From Massospora cicadina (taxonomy: Eukaryota > Entomophthoromycota > Entomophthoromycetes > Entomophthorales > Entomophthoraceae): a DNA stretch of 64,000 bases. Of the stretch, positions 20,401-31,935 are shown in pieces; positions within the stretch are counted from its first letter, which is position 1, and every line of letters begins with the position of its first letter. The notes below the pieces were generated by a model. The model ran no database searches, was not told the origin of the DNA, and was given only the letters and a program-made list of their open reading frames with translations. The stretch spans positions 31,707 to 95,706 of the forward strand of contig JAKSZP010017427.1 in the NCBI GenBank assembly GCA_022478985.1, read 5' to 3'. Position numbers and translations under genes: made by a program.

Positions 20401-21489
20401 TTCATTCATGATTTTGGCTTGTGGAGGATCTCAGACTACTGAAACACTCATCATTTTGGCATACTGTCAGTGATTCTGTAGGAAGCACTTACTGGATTAT
20501 TGGAGGAACAGCAAGATAAGGATATGGCGTTATTTGAAAAGTATTGAGATATTTTTGCACATGAAAATAATGATTTGGGGTACACTCAAGGGGTGGTACA
20601 TTGGATAGATATGGGGGATCACCCTCCCATTCGATCACACCCTATTAGACAATCAAAAGCGGTGGAAGAGGTTGTCTCTGACGAAGTGGATAAACTTACC
20701 ATGCAAGGGATGCTAGAGCCGTCAAACAGACCGTGGGCATCACCTGTGCTCATTGTAAAGAAAAAGATGGCTCAAATCGAGTGGTTATTGACTATTGCAA
20801 ACCCAATAATGTAAAAAAGGATTCCTGCCCTCTTCCGCGGATTGATGACGCATTGGACTGATTTGGCAGGGAGAATTATTTTTCCACCATGGATCTGATC
20901 TTGGGGTACTGGCAGATTGATTTGCCATCTTCAGAATAGGAGAAATGTGCTATCATCACTTCAAAAGGTTATTCCAGCCGACTCACATGCCACAAGGGTT
21001 GTGCAACGCCATGGCTATGTTCCAGCGTGCCATGGATACAATTTTAGGTGATTTGAAGCTGTCCTGCATCTTAGTTTACCTAAATGATATCAACCTGTTC
21101 TCGCAGATGTTTATGGAGCACCTCGGCCACTTGGAACAAGTGTTCCATCACCTCACTACTGCTAATATCAAAATTAAGCCTCAGAAGTAACATTTTTAAA
21201 GTACAATTAGAATACCTCAGTTATATAATGGATTCATCTGGGCTTAAACTGCAGCCAGTTAAGGTGGAAGCGATAAGCAAGATGACTCACCCAGGTAATA
21301 AGTGGGACATTCAAGTTTTTAAGTATGGTCAGGTACTAACGGTTCATTCCCAATTTCAGTTGCATTGGGGCCCCACTTTTCGAGTTGCTAAAGAAAAACA
21401 CTTCTTTTGATTGGATGTAATGATGCCAGAATGCTTTCAATGTATTGCAAACCACATTAGCAAGTTCACCCATTTTGCAATAATCCCAA
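20401..21489 (+). pseudogene. Ty3-C reverse transcriptase, decayed
   Basis: The open piece 20575-20814 holds HWIDMGDHPPIRSHPIRQSK and PWASPVLIVKKK. It is followed by IDDALD*FGRENYFSTMDLI, GYWQIDLPSSE*EKCAIITS, and MPQGLCNAMAMFQRAMDTIL (20945-21190). The catalytic box reads YLND (21077-21088) instead of YLDD. Two stops sit at positions where Ty3-E has Trp (ALDW) and Gln (EQEKCAI). A frameshift near 20765 lies within the KKKDG motif. Confidence 0.82.
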
Positions 21490-21880
21490 CTTCAACAAGC
21501 AGTTCATAGTGCAAATGGATGCATCACTCTCCGCTATAGGGGCAGTATTATCCCTGAAGGATGATGATGGCGTGGAGCATCCTGTCGCATTTTGTAGTTG
21601 AAGCTTGAACTGTCACAAACAAAATTACACCATGACTGAGCGGGAGAGTTTAGCGGTGATCTACGCTTATAAACAGTTTTGAGTATATCCGCATGGGGTA
21701 AGATTCCAAGTAGTGACAGATCATGATTCCTTGCACTGGCTGCAGAATCTGCGTGAACTGATAGGATTGCTCGCACGTTGGGCACTGAAGCTCCAGGTGC
21801 ATGATTTTGAGATTATACACCATCTGTGAGCAAAAAATCGAAATGCGGATTATCTCCCGGCTTCCAACAGTCACTATCAT
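21490..21880 (+). pseudogene. Ty3-C RNase H, decayed
   Basis: Readable blocks: VQMDASLSAIGAVLSLKDDD, HPVAFCS*SLN, YTMTERESLAVIYAYKQF, VVTDHDSLHWLQNL and LARWALKLQVHDFEIIHH. This is the standard Ty3 RNase H from the first Asp (MDAS) to the tether with integrase. At least three stops lie in frame. The Ty3-E counterpart is 30089-29640. Confidence 0.8.
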
Positions 21881-23111
21881 GGAGGATTTAGTTGACATAA
21901 TGTACAAGAAGATGGTGGCGAACAAATTCCAAGATGAGCCGCTGCAGGTGATCAAGGTATTAGATGGGCTCAGGGAGAATACTTTTCTATGTGAGGGGGA
22001 ACTATATAAGTGGATTGGAGACTCAACGCTGAGTCTCCCTAAACCTATGACTAGACCCGCGATTATTATGGATGCTCATCAGGCTGTGGGACATGGAGGA
22101 TTGCAGAAAATGCTGGAGTTTTTACGACCCCATTACTAATGGGAGAGCATGCATTAAGACGTATTAGAAACAGTTAGTTGTTGCCATCAGTGTCAAGTAG
22201 AAAAGCCATTCCACAGGAAGACCTCATACCAGCTGGTTAAGCCCTGGTTCGCCTGGCATACCATTTCCATTGATGTAGTGGGACCTCTGCCAACTAGCAC
22301 CAATTGATCCAAGTATATAATTGTTGCCATCAATCATTTGACCCGATGGGTGGAGGCCAGGGCTATTAGTGACTTGGGCGCGGTCACCACTGCTAAGTTT
22401 ATTATGGAGTGTGTGATACAGCAACACGGCTGCCCACAGTTCATTCTGATGGATAATGGAACCAACTTCACTTCGCTTATCTTGCCAAAGTTGAACGAGT
22501 TGATGGCGATCCATGGGGTTTTAACTACCCCCTTATCATCCAGAATCAAATGGAATGGTGGACGGGTCAATGGAACCCTAGTGAACATACTCCATAAAGT
22601 TGGTAAAAATCGCTCCTCAGAATGGAGTGCCCTTATACCTACAGCTGTGTTTGCATATATTATCAGCTATCATTAATCCACTGGTAGAGCCATTTATAAC
22701 TGCTGTATGGTTGACATCCGGCTCTGCCCGCCTTGCTTTACTCATGTGTATAGGAAACTGGTTTTGTGGACCCTCAGCGATATTTAAAGACTCTTATGTA
22801 TACATTGATCAAGATGCAAACAGAAGCCTATTCTACCAGTTTGGCTAAGAAGATTTGTGATCAGGCAGCTGATCAGAAGAGATGAATCAAACTTCCACTG
22901 TTCGCTGTAGGGGACCATGTTTTATTTCACAACCAGCACAGATTTGGGCGAAAAACAAGCTCTTCAACATCTGGGCCAGGCCGTTCAAGATAATCGAGAA
23001 GACTGGCATGGATGTCTACACTATCAAGGAACCTGTGAGGGGTTAAATTATCAACTGAGTTCATGCAAAGTTCCTTCAAGCATATAAGCAGTAAGAGCCT
23101 GTTGTCCAGTC
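21881..23111 (+). pseudogene. Ty3-C integrase, decayed
   Basis: The zinc-binding domain has DAHQAVGHGG (two His, about 22071-22100) and SCCHQCQVEKPF (two Cys, near 22185). The core has ISIDVVGPLP (first Asp, about 22270) and LMDNGTNFTS (second Asp, 22447-). The place of the catalytic Glu reads NGGRVNG with a local deletion, so the third acidic residue is gone. The C-terminal GPF-like block (22900-23060, NIWARPFKIIEKTG) is close to Ty3-E. The 22338-22676 piece is the longest open stretch (112 codons). Confidence 0.82.
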
Positions 23112-23123
23112 AAAGGGGGGTAT
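23112..23123 (+). other. Polypurine tract of Ty3-C
   Basis: AAAGGGGGG directly before the 3' LTR start is the plus-strand primer site expected for a Ty3/gypsy element. Confidence 0.8.
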
Positions 23124-23602
23124 TGTCAGGAAGTTGATATGACTGGATGATATCATACCCATTATGGTGGATTGGAGGGGAAATCAAGATGAGTCTCAAG
23201 ATTGATGGAAAAAGGTTTAAAAATAATAATTGATTAAAATGTCGACCATTTGGTGAATCGAGGGGAACCATGCCAAGATTTGATATAAATGAGAGCTTCT
23301 AGAAAGGGGAAGACGAATAGAAGACTACCAAGCTGAGGATGCATTTGGCTTGGAAACTGAGATATAAAGAGTCACACAGAGGATTAAGGAGGAGGTCCTT
23401 TCCCATGATTAGGTGGTTGCAGATAAGTCTGCGATTAGTACTAAATAATAAAGGTCAAAATAAGTGGTGATTGCTCCAAATATAGTTTATTGAGTTTTAT
23501 TAAAGTCGGCGATCTTCATATTGTCCAAATTATTTACTCGTGTGGCTAATACCCTGTGCAAACCAACTTGGCAGAATCAAGCTTATACACTGAGAATTAA
23601 CA
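23124..23602 (+). repeat. Ty3-C 3' LTR
   Basis: It starts TGTCAGGAAG and ends GAATTAACA, then the target duplication attat at 23603-23607. It aligns end to end with 14359-14836. Confidence 0.93.
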
Positions 23603-26112
23603 ATTATCTTTCTCTGTTTTGATTCATGGGACCAAGTATCCAGGCTTGAAAGTGATCTAGTAGGTGGAAGTGGAAGCCGTTAACTTCCTCACTAATTGTA
23701 GGCGAATTCCATTAAAAGCATCCAGGACAATATTTTTATTTGTAGAACATAATTCTATCTTCATTATTAATGCATGAAGTGAGTAGGGAGTGAGATTCCA
23801 TTTTAAGTGCAAACATATTTTTTTAATGGTTTGAACTCCTGCGTGGCTTATTGATGGAATAGAAACATTACTTCAAGACAGACAGCCATGGAAGGTGGGC
23901 AGTGATTAATTCTGTGTTCAATAGTTCCCAGTTGCCCACATACCACGCATGTAGATTAATAAAGGATTGGATCATTGAGTAGTGCGATATATTTTCCTCA
24001 AACAATTCCATACTTATATGAAAAATGCATAGATTTAGTATTAGATGGCTTATATATTTCCTGATTTGTTTTTGTATGGCTAAGATGTATTTTATGTCCA
24101 GCATGTCAAGATAATCTATGAGGGCTATTGTGCCTGAACTGTGTGGAGCAGTGTTGTTTATAACAACTTTTCTATAAACTTCTTGAGTGTAAATCATTGT
24201 TAGGCGTACCAGTTGTTGGTTTGCCCACATTTGAAGATTATACACTATTCCCTTTCTCATAATCAGAAGCAATCTTTAGAAGTGTATAGGGGTACCATAT
24301 GAACCTGTAGCAGAGAGGTAGGATGATAGATACTTGAGCAAGGTTTGTTTTGATTGAGTTTTTTAAGTCAGGTTGAAAATACAAAGTTGGGTCTAGCAGC
24401 GCGGTCACAATGTTGTACTGGAAGTTCAGGAGACGCTACTAAAGCTATTTATGAGCCCAGCATATAAGAAGGTTGTTCCACTTAGTTAATTAGTTGCATG
24501 CCACCACTATTCATAAGCCATACAGAGCTTCTAGTCTTACAGGGGCTTGGCTGCCATACCATAAATATCTATGAAGAAGAGCACAGAAAGATGTATTAAT
24601 TGACTGTGATATTGTTAATACATGTGCTGTAAACCACATGATAATAGAATAATGAACTTGGTAATTACTACCTACCCTGTCAGACTTTTATGTTGACTTT
24701 AAGGGAAGCAATACGCATAGTTATTTTGTCTATTAAGTGGTTTCTCAATTATGCCGTTGGCGTAACCTCCTGTTTCTAATCATACTCCCAGATGATGTAC
24801 AGGTTTCATGGTGGGTCTGGAAGTGAATGGTAACTTAAAAAGAGCTATATATATGATGATCATCAAAATAGGCGAATCTGAGGTACCACATTTTTTATTA
24901 TCTAGCTGTCTAAAAAGGACTTTATCTAGAGTGTCTGATAATTACCAAGTAGAATGATATCAGTTTTATGTGTGTTGAGCACTAAATTTCTCACTGTTGG
25001 GTCTCTCTATAAGTTTGTTTTAATATGAAAGCATCCTTAATGTATATGTCAACCACACAATTGCCTGAAAATGACACCATCTTGACTGGTCCTTGACCAT
25101 GCACACAAATACAAAAATAAAGGCGTTTGCTGCTTGGAGGAGTGGTTTAAGACTAAAATTGTATACAGAGCTCATATAAGGTCGCCTTGTTTAATACCTC
25201 TTTGTGGGTATATATTGTTAATGAGAAAGCCTAGTCAACGAAATGGCATAGTAGATGACTATGTTAGTAGCATGACCCAGTTTAGTAAATCTGTGTGTAG
25301 GTTAAACTTCTGTCGACAAGTCCTGAGTATTCTAATTGACCTAGTAATAAGCTTTTTGTTAATCAAAGAATAAAGTGCTCCAGTAGTTTGTGATTGGCAG
25401 ATGTTAGCTACTGTATGTATGTTGCCCATATGGATCTTTTGGGTATTAATCCACAATGTGCTGTTAAAATCACTTCAGATGCAATTGCCCCTAAGCGTTT
25501 ATCCATTATCTTGGTGAAACTTTTGGTATCAGTTTTTGTAAGAGATTTAGGGCGCCAGTTGAGTAAGTCTAAAATAAAACCATTTTTAGATAGAGCTATC
25601 ACAAAAGCATCTTGACCTCTTAAAAGGAGGCATCTTTTCCTAAGACATCTGTTCATGGAGACTAAAAGTAAAGGCACTATTTGTAAGAAAATTATGTAAT
25701 TTTTTAAGGAATTTCATCAGAGCCTGGGCACTTCCTGTGTGATGCACTGCGTACAGATTTTTAGCGTTTGTCCTGTATAATCTAATTAAATATTAATTTA
25801 CCAATGTTGTTTGGAGTGCTAGTGTGTGCACTTTCAAAGAAATTTACTTTCTTTAGTTTTATTAGAATATTTTTATATAGTTCAATGTAATAGCTGTGTT
25901 ATTTGGTTGTTACCTCTTCTGGTGTGTCCAGAATTTTACTATTTATTTTCCAAATCTGTTCAAACACCACTATTTTTTCTAAGAAAAATATACAAAAGAA
26001 ATAAATTGAGAAAGTTTTGCCTATTGTGTTGTTTTATGTCATGTATTGGAAACAAACTCAATGTTGGTTTTCTCCTACTCGTGTGTTTAAGAGGCAAATA
26101 GTTCTTCCACTT
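23603..26112 (-). mobile_element. LINE-3, ORF2 C-terminus to reverse transcriptase, decayed
   Basis: Read on the minus strand from right to left: RT entry (about 26000-25700); NWRPKSLTKTDTKSFTKIM and KRSIW (25677-25408), against LINE-1 NWRPISLTNTDTKILTKIM and RRSIW; HTVANICQSQTTGAL and LLNWVMLLT (25456-25259); IDYLDMLDIKYILAIQKQIR (24272-23868), against LINE-1 VDYLDIMDIPYSTETQKTIW; and HLLDHFQAWILG (about 23660), against HLVEHFQAWMFG. The catalytic FADD box was not found intact. Heavily mutated, so older than Ty3-C and Ty3-D, which cut it on both sides. Confidence 0.8.
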
Positions 26113-26855
26113 TGTCAGACATTTGCCTCCCAGCTGCCAATGAAGAGAGTTTTGGGTTGAAAGCAGCTAACAAGGGTAAACGTCAGACATTTGTATATTT
26201 CTGATACTAAATTTAGTCGTTTAAATGATACCACTATTGATATCAGTCAAAAGACCCTGGCCAATTCTTGGTGGAACCCCAAAAATTGAGGTAATGATTT
26301 ATAAATAGCACACGGGCAAACAACTTAAAAATGAGTAGTCAGACTCCCTCAACTTCAGGGCTTTCACCCAACGGTTCCTCCCCTGCCGCCTCTGGTTCAG
26401 CTAAAACACCTATATGGGGACTACCCCCTTTATAGGCATGGGGGAGGTCCCCAAGGTGAAAGTATTTTACCCAGTGATTGGGTGAAATACATTAAGACAT
26501 ATCCAAATGGGTACATCATGACCCAATACCCTATTTCATCTGTTATTCGCCCAAATGTTCCCCAAAATTCATAAAATCTGATAAGCTAATGAACCATATT
26601 TCCTAATATGGAATGTGGTTCAGAATATTCCGCATTCTACTCTGAAACCCTTCTATTATCAATATTTACCAAAGTTTAAATACTGAACGTTGGTATTAAG
26701 TTCAATAATTTTTTTTCATTTAACCTGCGCCCTCAAATAAAAAAAATCGCCAATTTTATTCTATTAAAGAGTAATCTTTTAAGTTTTTAGTTTATTTTTG
26801 TGGATATCCTGCCACGTTCAGCACCTATGATCCAGAACCCTTTCCAGATTCCACA
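26113..26855 (+). repeat. Ty3-D 5' LTR
   Basis: It starts TGTCAGACATTTGCC and ends GATTCCACA. It aligns throughout with 39040-39793. It contains the TTTATAGG palindrome (26416-26452) and a TTTATAAATAGC motif (near 26300) that could serve as TATA box. Confidence 0.93.
26416..26452. promoter_or_regulatory. LTR palindrome around TTTATAGG (Ty3-D 5' copy)
   Basis: GGGGAC (26416-26421) pairs with GTCCCC (26447-26452), and CCCCC with GGGGG inside. TTTATAGG is in the loop. See the Ty3-A and Ty3-D 3' copies for changes that keep the pairing. Confidence 0.5.
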
Positions 26856-26858
26856 AAA

Positions 26859-26877
26859 TTGGTGCTCACTACAGGGG
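26859..26877 (+). other. Primer-binding site of Ty3-D
   Basis: TGGTGCTCACTACAGGGGC starts four bases after the LTR. It is shared, with small changes, by the other Ty3 elements here. Confidence 0.8.
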
Positions 26878-26909
26878 CCACCCTTTATAACTTAAGTATA
26901 TCACTCAAT

Positions 26910-27758
26910 AAAATGGCTGGTGTACCAGCTGGAAGTGTTACTAGCTGGGTAAAAATTGCGATGGGGCAGAGGATGATTGTATGGATAGCCCCCCAGCCTT
27001 GTCATTTGGAGGAGAGCCGTTTGAACTTATTTTGATACCAGAACCTCACTGATTTACCTGGCCTGTCGCTGAGGCAGTGGGAGACCTAACGCATGGTATA
27101 TTAAACCCTGGTGATGTTGCTTCACGTGAAAGAGGTTCCTCTGTAGAAGATCGACTTATGTACCTCTATGAAACTTAAATCCTTACTGATGCTTATAGTC
27201 AGCTTATCAATCTAACTACCTATGTCTGCAAGTTTGCCAATACTGCTTTATTCCATATGATACATCTATTAGCTTCTCATCATGAAGAGCTAGATTGACA
27301 TCTAGCAAACCATGATGCATTAAGGTTAGCTCATGAGAATCTGTATCAATTTGACCTCTGAACATATTGGAGCAGCTAAATATGGTATAAAGGCAAATCG
27401 CAAATTCATTATTCAGTTATATTAGCGGCTCACCACCATGGATACTGGGGTGGTAAAATATGTAGAAGAAGCCAAGAAGATTTTCCATGATGAGTTACAT
27501 GCATCCACTGCTAGCACCCGTTCTATGCTTGAGGCGTTTGCTAAGGAACTTGAAAAAATGATGAGCAAACTCGCCACGACCTTTTGAGACATGCGTCTAC
27601 CTCTCAACCTGGGGAGGAACAGCGTATGGCTAAGTGGAACGGCAATTGCTCAAGCCCTGTCATGAGTTGAGGAGCTTGAGCGCCGTCTATTGCATAAATC
27701 TTCTAAGGAAACTTCAGATTTAGAAGCTAAGGTTGCTCAATTGAAAAGTGAGCAATCC
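26910..27758 (+). pseudogene. Ty3-D gag, N-terminal part, decayed
   Basis: Coding-like plus-strand sequence with stops. Early blocks include MAGVPAGSVTSWVKIA (about 26913), then a region rich in Leu/Ala helices (LTDAYSQLINLTTYVCKFAN, near 27185). A coiled coil follows (27440-27750, VEEAKKIFHDELHAS, MLEAFAKELEKMMSKLATTF and ETSDLEAKVAQLKSEQS). Cut at 27758 by Ty3-E. The lack of classical capsid motifs in this part matches the other Ty3 gags here, which also start with long coils. Confidence 0.6.
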
Positions 27759-28321
27759 TGTTATAAAACCAGCGGTATCAATAGATATTCCAGCGGAATT
27801 TGCACAGGCTTTGACCCACTGAGCAATCAGGACCAATGATATGATGATTGTTGTCCACGAAACAACAGTATAAACTTATAAATAAATATGGAGCAGTTAC
27901 TCCCACAACCTCTTCTATTAAATATATTTAATACCGCGGATTCTTCTCTATTCTGCTTACCCTTAACTAACTTAACAACAAAATTCCTTTTAATCGCCCA
28001 TCTCGCTTATATTAAAGCGGCTTGGATGATACCACTCTCATAGCTTAGACTAATCAGTTCCACCGATTCTCCTTGTTTCAGCTGGTTATTCTCTAATTTG
28101 CTATCACCCTAATTGTAGGCGATTTAATTTGTATTTGTTGAATGTCGACGTTGCCTTATTTAGAGGCGATCCAATAATAAAACTGTTATATCCAATAAAA
28201 CCCATTAATCTCAATATCGCCTCATCTTGAGGCACTCAAATACTCATATCTGATGTCATTTTCGGCAGATTGCGCCCTAGTTGTCCCATGATTATCATCC
28301 AGTCATATTGGAATCGCGACA
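27759..28321 (-). repeat. Ty3-E 3' LTR
   Basis: On the plus strand it runs TGTTATAAAA...GCGACA. It is almost collinear with 33291-33850 without large gaps. Blocks such as CTAATTGTAGGCGATTTAATTTGTATTTG are identical in both. Confidence 0.92.
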
Positions 28322-28334
28322 TTACCCCTCCTTG
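28322..28334 (-). other. Polypurine tract of Ty3-E
   Basis: Minus-strand AAGGAGGGGTAA abuts the 3' LTR start, as expected for plus-strand DNA priming. Confidence 0.7.
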
Positions 28335-28349
28335 ACTGGACAATAAGGC

Positions 28350-29635
28350 TCCTATTGCTTGTATGGTCAGAGGAACTTTGTGTGTACTCGGTTAATGATA
28401 TGAACACTTGCAGGATCCTTGATGGTATAAGCATCAAACCCAGTTTTCTCTATAACTTTGAATGGAACAGTCCAGATACTGGCCAGATTATGTCTCCGCC
28501 TGAATCCATGTTGGTCATGGAAGAGAACCAAATCACCATCCTTGAATGTCGCCAGACCACTATGATGTACCTGATTGGTGGCCTGATTCCTAATTTTCTT
28601 GCTAAGCTGAAGGAATATGCTTTTGGTTTGCAATCTGATCAGAATGTTTGTGAGGTTTGTCAAGTAGCGGTGGGGTTCCATCCTGCTGGTGTCTTCTACA
28701 CATGAATAAAGTAATGCCGGAAGGGCCAGGTGTCAGCCATATAGTAGTTGGAAGGGACTCTTCCTCATGGTGGAATGATAACTAATGTTATAGGCAAACA
28801 CAGCAATGGAAAGAAGAGAACTCCAATCAGAAGGGCGATCCATTACTAATTTTTGTAGTATGTTCAACAAAGTTCCATTCACTCGTTTGACCATTCCATT
28901 AGACTTGGGGTGGTATGAGGTCATCAGAACTCCATGGATACCCATAAGCTCATTCAGTTTGGGGAGGATGTGTGAAGTAAAGTTGGTTCTATTATCAGTG
29001 AGAATGAACTGAGGGCAGCCATGGCGCTGAATAATGCATTCCATAACATACTTGGCCATGGTAACCGCTCCCAAACCGGTATTGTCCTTGCCTCAACCCA
29101 CCGGGTCAAGTGGTTGATAGCCACCAGAATGTACTTACACCAGTTAGCTCCTGTCGGCAAGGGACCAAAAAACATCGATAGAGACTGTATGCCAAGCAAA
29201 GTGAGGCTATACTAACTGGTATGAAATCTTATAGCGGAATGGCTTCTCCACTTGGCACTGATGGCAACAGGAAATGGTTTCAAGCACATCAAAGTTATAC
29301 TTTCCCAAGAGTACCGAGGGTGCAACAACTCCATTATCTTGCGCACCCCACCTTGTCCAACTGCCCTGTGGGCGCTCATAATAATTCCTGGCCGTGCTGA
29401 GGATCACGGAAAATTTACCATAGAATTGCAATCCGCTTATATAATTCTCCATTCCATTTGAAAGTATATGTTCGCATTTCATCCAATGCTTTAATCACTT
29501 GGGGAAGTTCATTGTCATACTTACTGCTGAGCATTTTATCAAACATTAAGTCACTTATATCTTCTGCAACTGCTGTAACTGCAATTGTTGGTAATCTTGA
29601 TAAGCAATCAGCGTTTTGGTGCTTTACTCCTGGGC
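28350..29635 (-). pseudogene. Ty3-E integrase, catalytic Glu changed to Lys
   Basis: Pieces: zinc-binding domain (29482-29207, ending SCCHQCQVEKPFRYKISYQL), core start (29199-28954, IDVFGPLP-like then WCKYILVAINHLTRWVEA) and core (29074-28733, ECIIQRHGCPQFILTDNRTN with the second Asp). Next comes SYHPKSNGMVKRVNGTLL, where the family has Glu before RVN; here the codon is Lys (plus strand 28886-28888). The C-terminus (28681-28367) has HHSGLATFKDGDLVLFHDQH and NLASIWTVPFKVIEKTG. Two to three frameshifts. Without the Glu the enzyme could not act. Confidence 0.85.
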
Positions 29636-30095
29636 AATGAAGAATTTCAAAGTCATAAGCTTGCAGCTTAAGAGCCTATCAGGCTAGCCGCCCCTCAGGC
29701 TCTTTCAAGTTTTGCAACCAGCGCAACGATGCATGATCCGTTACAACCTTAAACTTTACTCCATGCAAATAGACTCGAACTGCTTATATGCATAAATCAC
29801 CGCTAAGCACTCTCACTTGGTTATGGTGTAGTTTCATTCATGGCAATTCAAGCTGACTGCAGTACGCCATGGGGTGCTCCTCCCCCTCATTGTCCTTCTG
29901 AGACAGGACTGCCCTAACAGCGGAAAGTGATGCATCCGTCTGCACTATTAAATCCTTATCAAAATTAGGGTAGCGTAACATGGGAGCACTAACCAGCACC
30001 ATTTGAAGTGTATCAAAGTCACATTGGCGCCATTCTGTCCATTCAAACATGGCATCTTTCTTTATTAGCTCAAACTGTGGACTATCCAATGCAAC
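29636..30095 (-). pseudogene. Ty3-E RNase H, decayed
   Basis: The open piece 30089-29838 carries the tether plus RNase H start (DKDLIVQTDASLSAVRAVLS, EGEEHPMAYCS). It continues in other frames with the CLAVIYAY-type and VVTDHASLRWLQNLKEPEG-type blocks (minus strand of 29690-29800). The first catalytic Asp is present (TDAS). Confidence 0.75.
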
Positions 30096-30119
30096 TGAAA
30101 TTTGGTATGAAGCGTTAGT

Positions 30120-30900
30120 AATAACCCACCATCCCCAAAAACACCTGAATGTCCCGTTTACTAACTGGCTTAGTCATCTTCTGGATAGCCTCCAACTTGG
30201 CTGGTTGGGGTCTCAGCCCAGTTGCATCCACCACAAAACCAAGGTACTTCAGCTGATCCTTGAAGAAATGGAATTTCCAGGGCTTGATCTTAATATTGGC
30301 CTCAGCCAGTCGGCGAAATACCTCTTCAAATGGGTAAGGTGCTCAGTGAACATGCGAGAGAAGACATTAATATCATCAAGGTACATAAGCACACATGACA
30401 GCTACAGATCGCCCAGAATGGTGTCCATTGCTCGTTGGAACGTAGCTGGGGAATTACATAGCCCTTGCGGCATCCAGGTTGGCTGGAAAAGCCCTTTGGA
30501 TGTAATTATGGCGCATTTTTCTTGTTCTGCCACTGGCAACTCAATTTGCCAATAACCGGATATCAAGTCCATTGCTGAGAAGTAGCGGGCTCCACCTAGC
30601 CAATCCAGCGTATCATCAATCTGCAGCAGAGGATATGAGTTTTTTGGTGACACTATTGAGCTTCCAGTAGTCAATTACTACGCAGTTCGTACCATCCTTC
30701 TTTTTAACAATTAGGACAGGCGAAGCCCATGGACTCTTAGATGGTTCAATCATTCCCTGCTCTAACAGCTTGTCAATCTCCTCAGTGACAACTTCTTCAG
30801 TGGCCCTTGATCGGCGGATTGGCTGAGACCTGATGGGGGGATGATCCCCAGTGTCCAGTCTATGAACCACCCCCTAGCGCACCCCAAATCATGATTGTCA
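30120..30900 (-). pseudogene. Ty3-E reverse transcriptase, catalytic box intact
   Basis: Pieces 30870-30616 (DTGDHPPIRSQPIRRSR, PWASPVLIVKKKDGTNCVVI) and 30674-30402 (IDDTLDWLGGARYFSAMDLI, GYWQIELPVAEQEKCAIITS, MPQGLCNSPATFQRAMDTIL) lie in two frames. The YLDD box (plus 30372-30383) is intact, followed by INVFSRMF. The thumb/connection (30330-30120) includes the usual GFVVDATGL-like block. One frameshift near 30640 separates the halves. Confidence 0.85.
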
Positions 30901-31115
30901 GCCGTAAAAACCTCTTTATATTTTTGAAAGAAAGCCACCCAATCCTTCTGATCTTCGGATAACCCAGATAAATTCTCCCACGGTACAACCCCCATTGCGC
31001 CAAAGTGCGGTTCAATGGGCATACCAAATTTATCCAGAGAACTGAACTCATGAACCTGGTTGATCTCCTCAACTAGGGCCATATGTAGATACACTATAAT
31101 CTGATGCCGGCGGAT

Positions 31116-31935
31116 TCATATTGGTCTGTTCTGAAGATTTGCTTTCAATATCTTGATCTCCCTATGGCCCGGAAGTATGATGCCTGGAGCCATGTGGGGC
31201 TCAAGCCATGTTTGCTGATAAGTCCCAATGATCTCCCCGTAGAGCCTAGCTGGCACTTCCACCTCTAACTCAGTGTCTATTATTACTTGGTGTCCAGAGG
31301 GAATGGATATAGCTCCAGCTGCCCTAAGCGGTAACCCCTGATATTCATATAACTGATGGGGAAGGGCCCAAGTTTTCCCTTTTAATTGATGATAGCGCAC
31401 TGGAATCACCCCATCGCTGTAGTCAAGCTTGATTTGTCCCATATGCACTTAATCCTTTAGCACTCTGCTGTAGATAATATAAATTGGGATCTGCTGCCCC
31501 AAAATAGTGAGGGTCTCTTTCCATCATTTCAACGATAGCCCCATAGTGTCGCATAAAAGCAGTCCCAATCAACAGATTGTAGTTGCTATTTGGTAATACT
31601 ACCACTGGAGCCACCACAACAACGGATCCAAACTGCAAGGGAAGCGCGCTATACACTCCTTCAGAGACCATGGTTTCCACCCAGAAGTCCCATACACCAT
31701 CTGGTGGTCTATGTCAGGTTTTAAAGATAGCTTTGCCACCAACTTAGTGGAGACAATGTTAACAGGAGCGCCCATATCAATTATAGCTCATACTTGGGTT
31801 TTGGCTACCACAATGTCACAGTAGGTGCACTCCAAGTAAGATGAATGCCGGCTATTTACTACGTGTACATTCAGCAGTTCACGTTTTTCCAGGAAATTTA
31901 TAATACTTGCACCAACTGTAGGGTACTATGTTTTA
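31116..31935 (-). pseudogene. Ty3-E protease and linker, DTG changed to DMG
   Basis: The protease begins near 31930 (ECTYCDIVVAKTQ) and has AIIDMGAPVNIVSTKLV. The catalytic triplet is DMG (plus 31770-31778); ACG to ATG at a CpG would change DTG to DMG. It continues through 31680-31423 (YSALPLQFGS, VVVLPNSNYNLLIGTAFMRH). The linker 31448-31116 and 31094-30762 leads into RT. The frame changes at 31680 and 31430. Confidence 0.8.

Larger units (their letters stand above)
14359..23602 (+). mobile_element. Ty3-C: complete Ty3/gypsy element with TSD attat
   Basis: LTRs of 478 bp (14359-14836) and 479 bp (23124-23602) both run TG...CA. They are flanked by attat at 14354-14358 and 23603-23607. A primer site and a polypurine tract lie in the right places. 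The inner order is gag, zinc knuckle, protease, RT, RNase H, integrase. An ORF1-only element (15609-17518) interrupts gag. The LTRs differ at roughly one base in eight by eye, mostly transitions, so the insertion is not recent. All coding regions carry stops and frameshifts. It sits inside LINE-3. Confidence 0.93.
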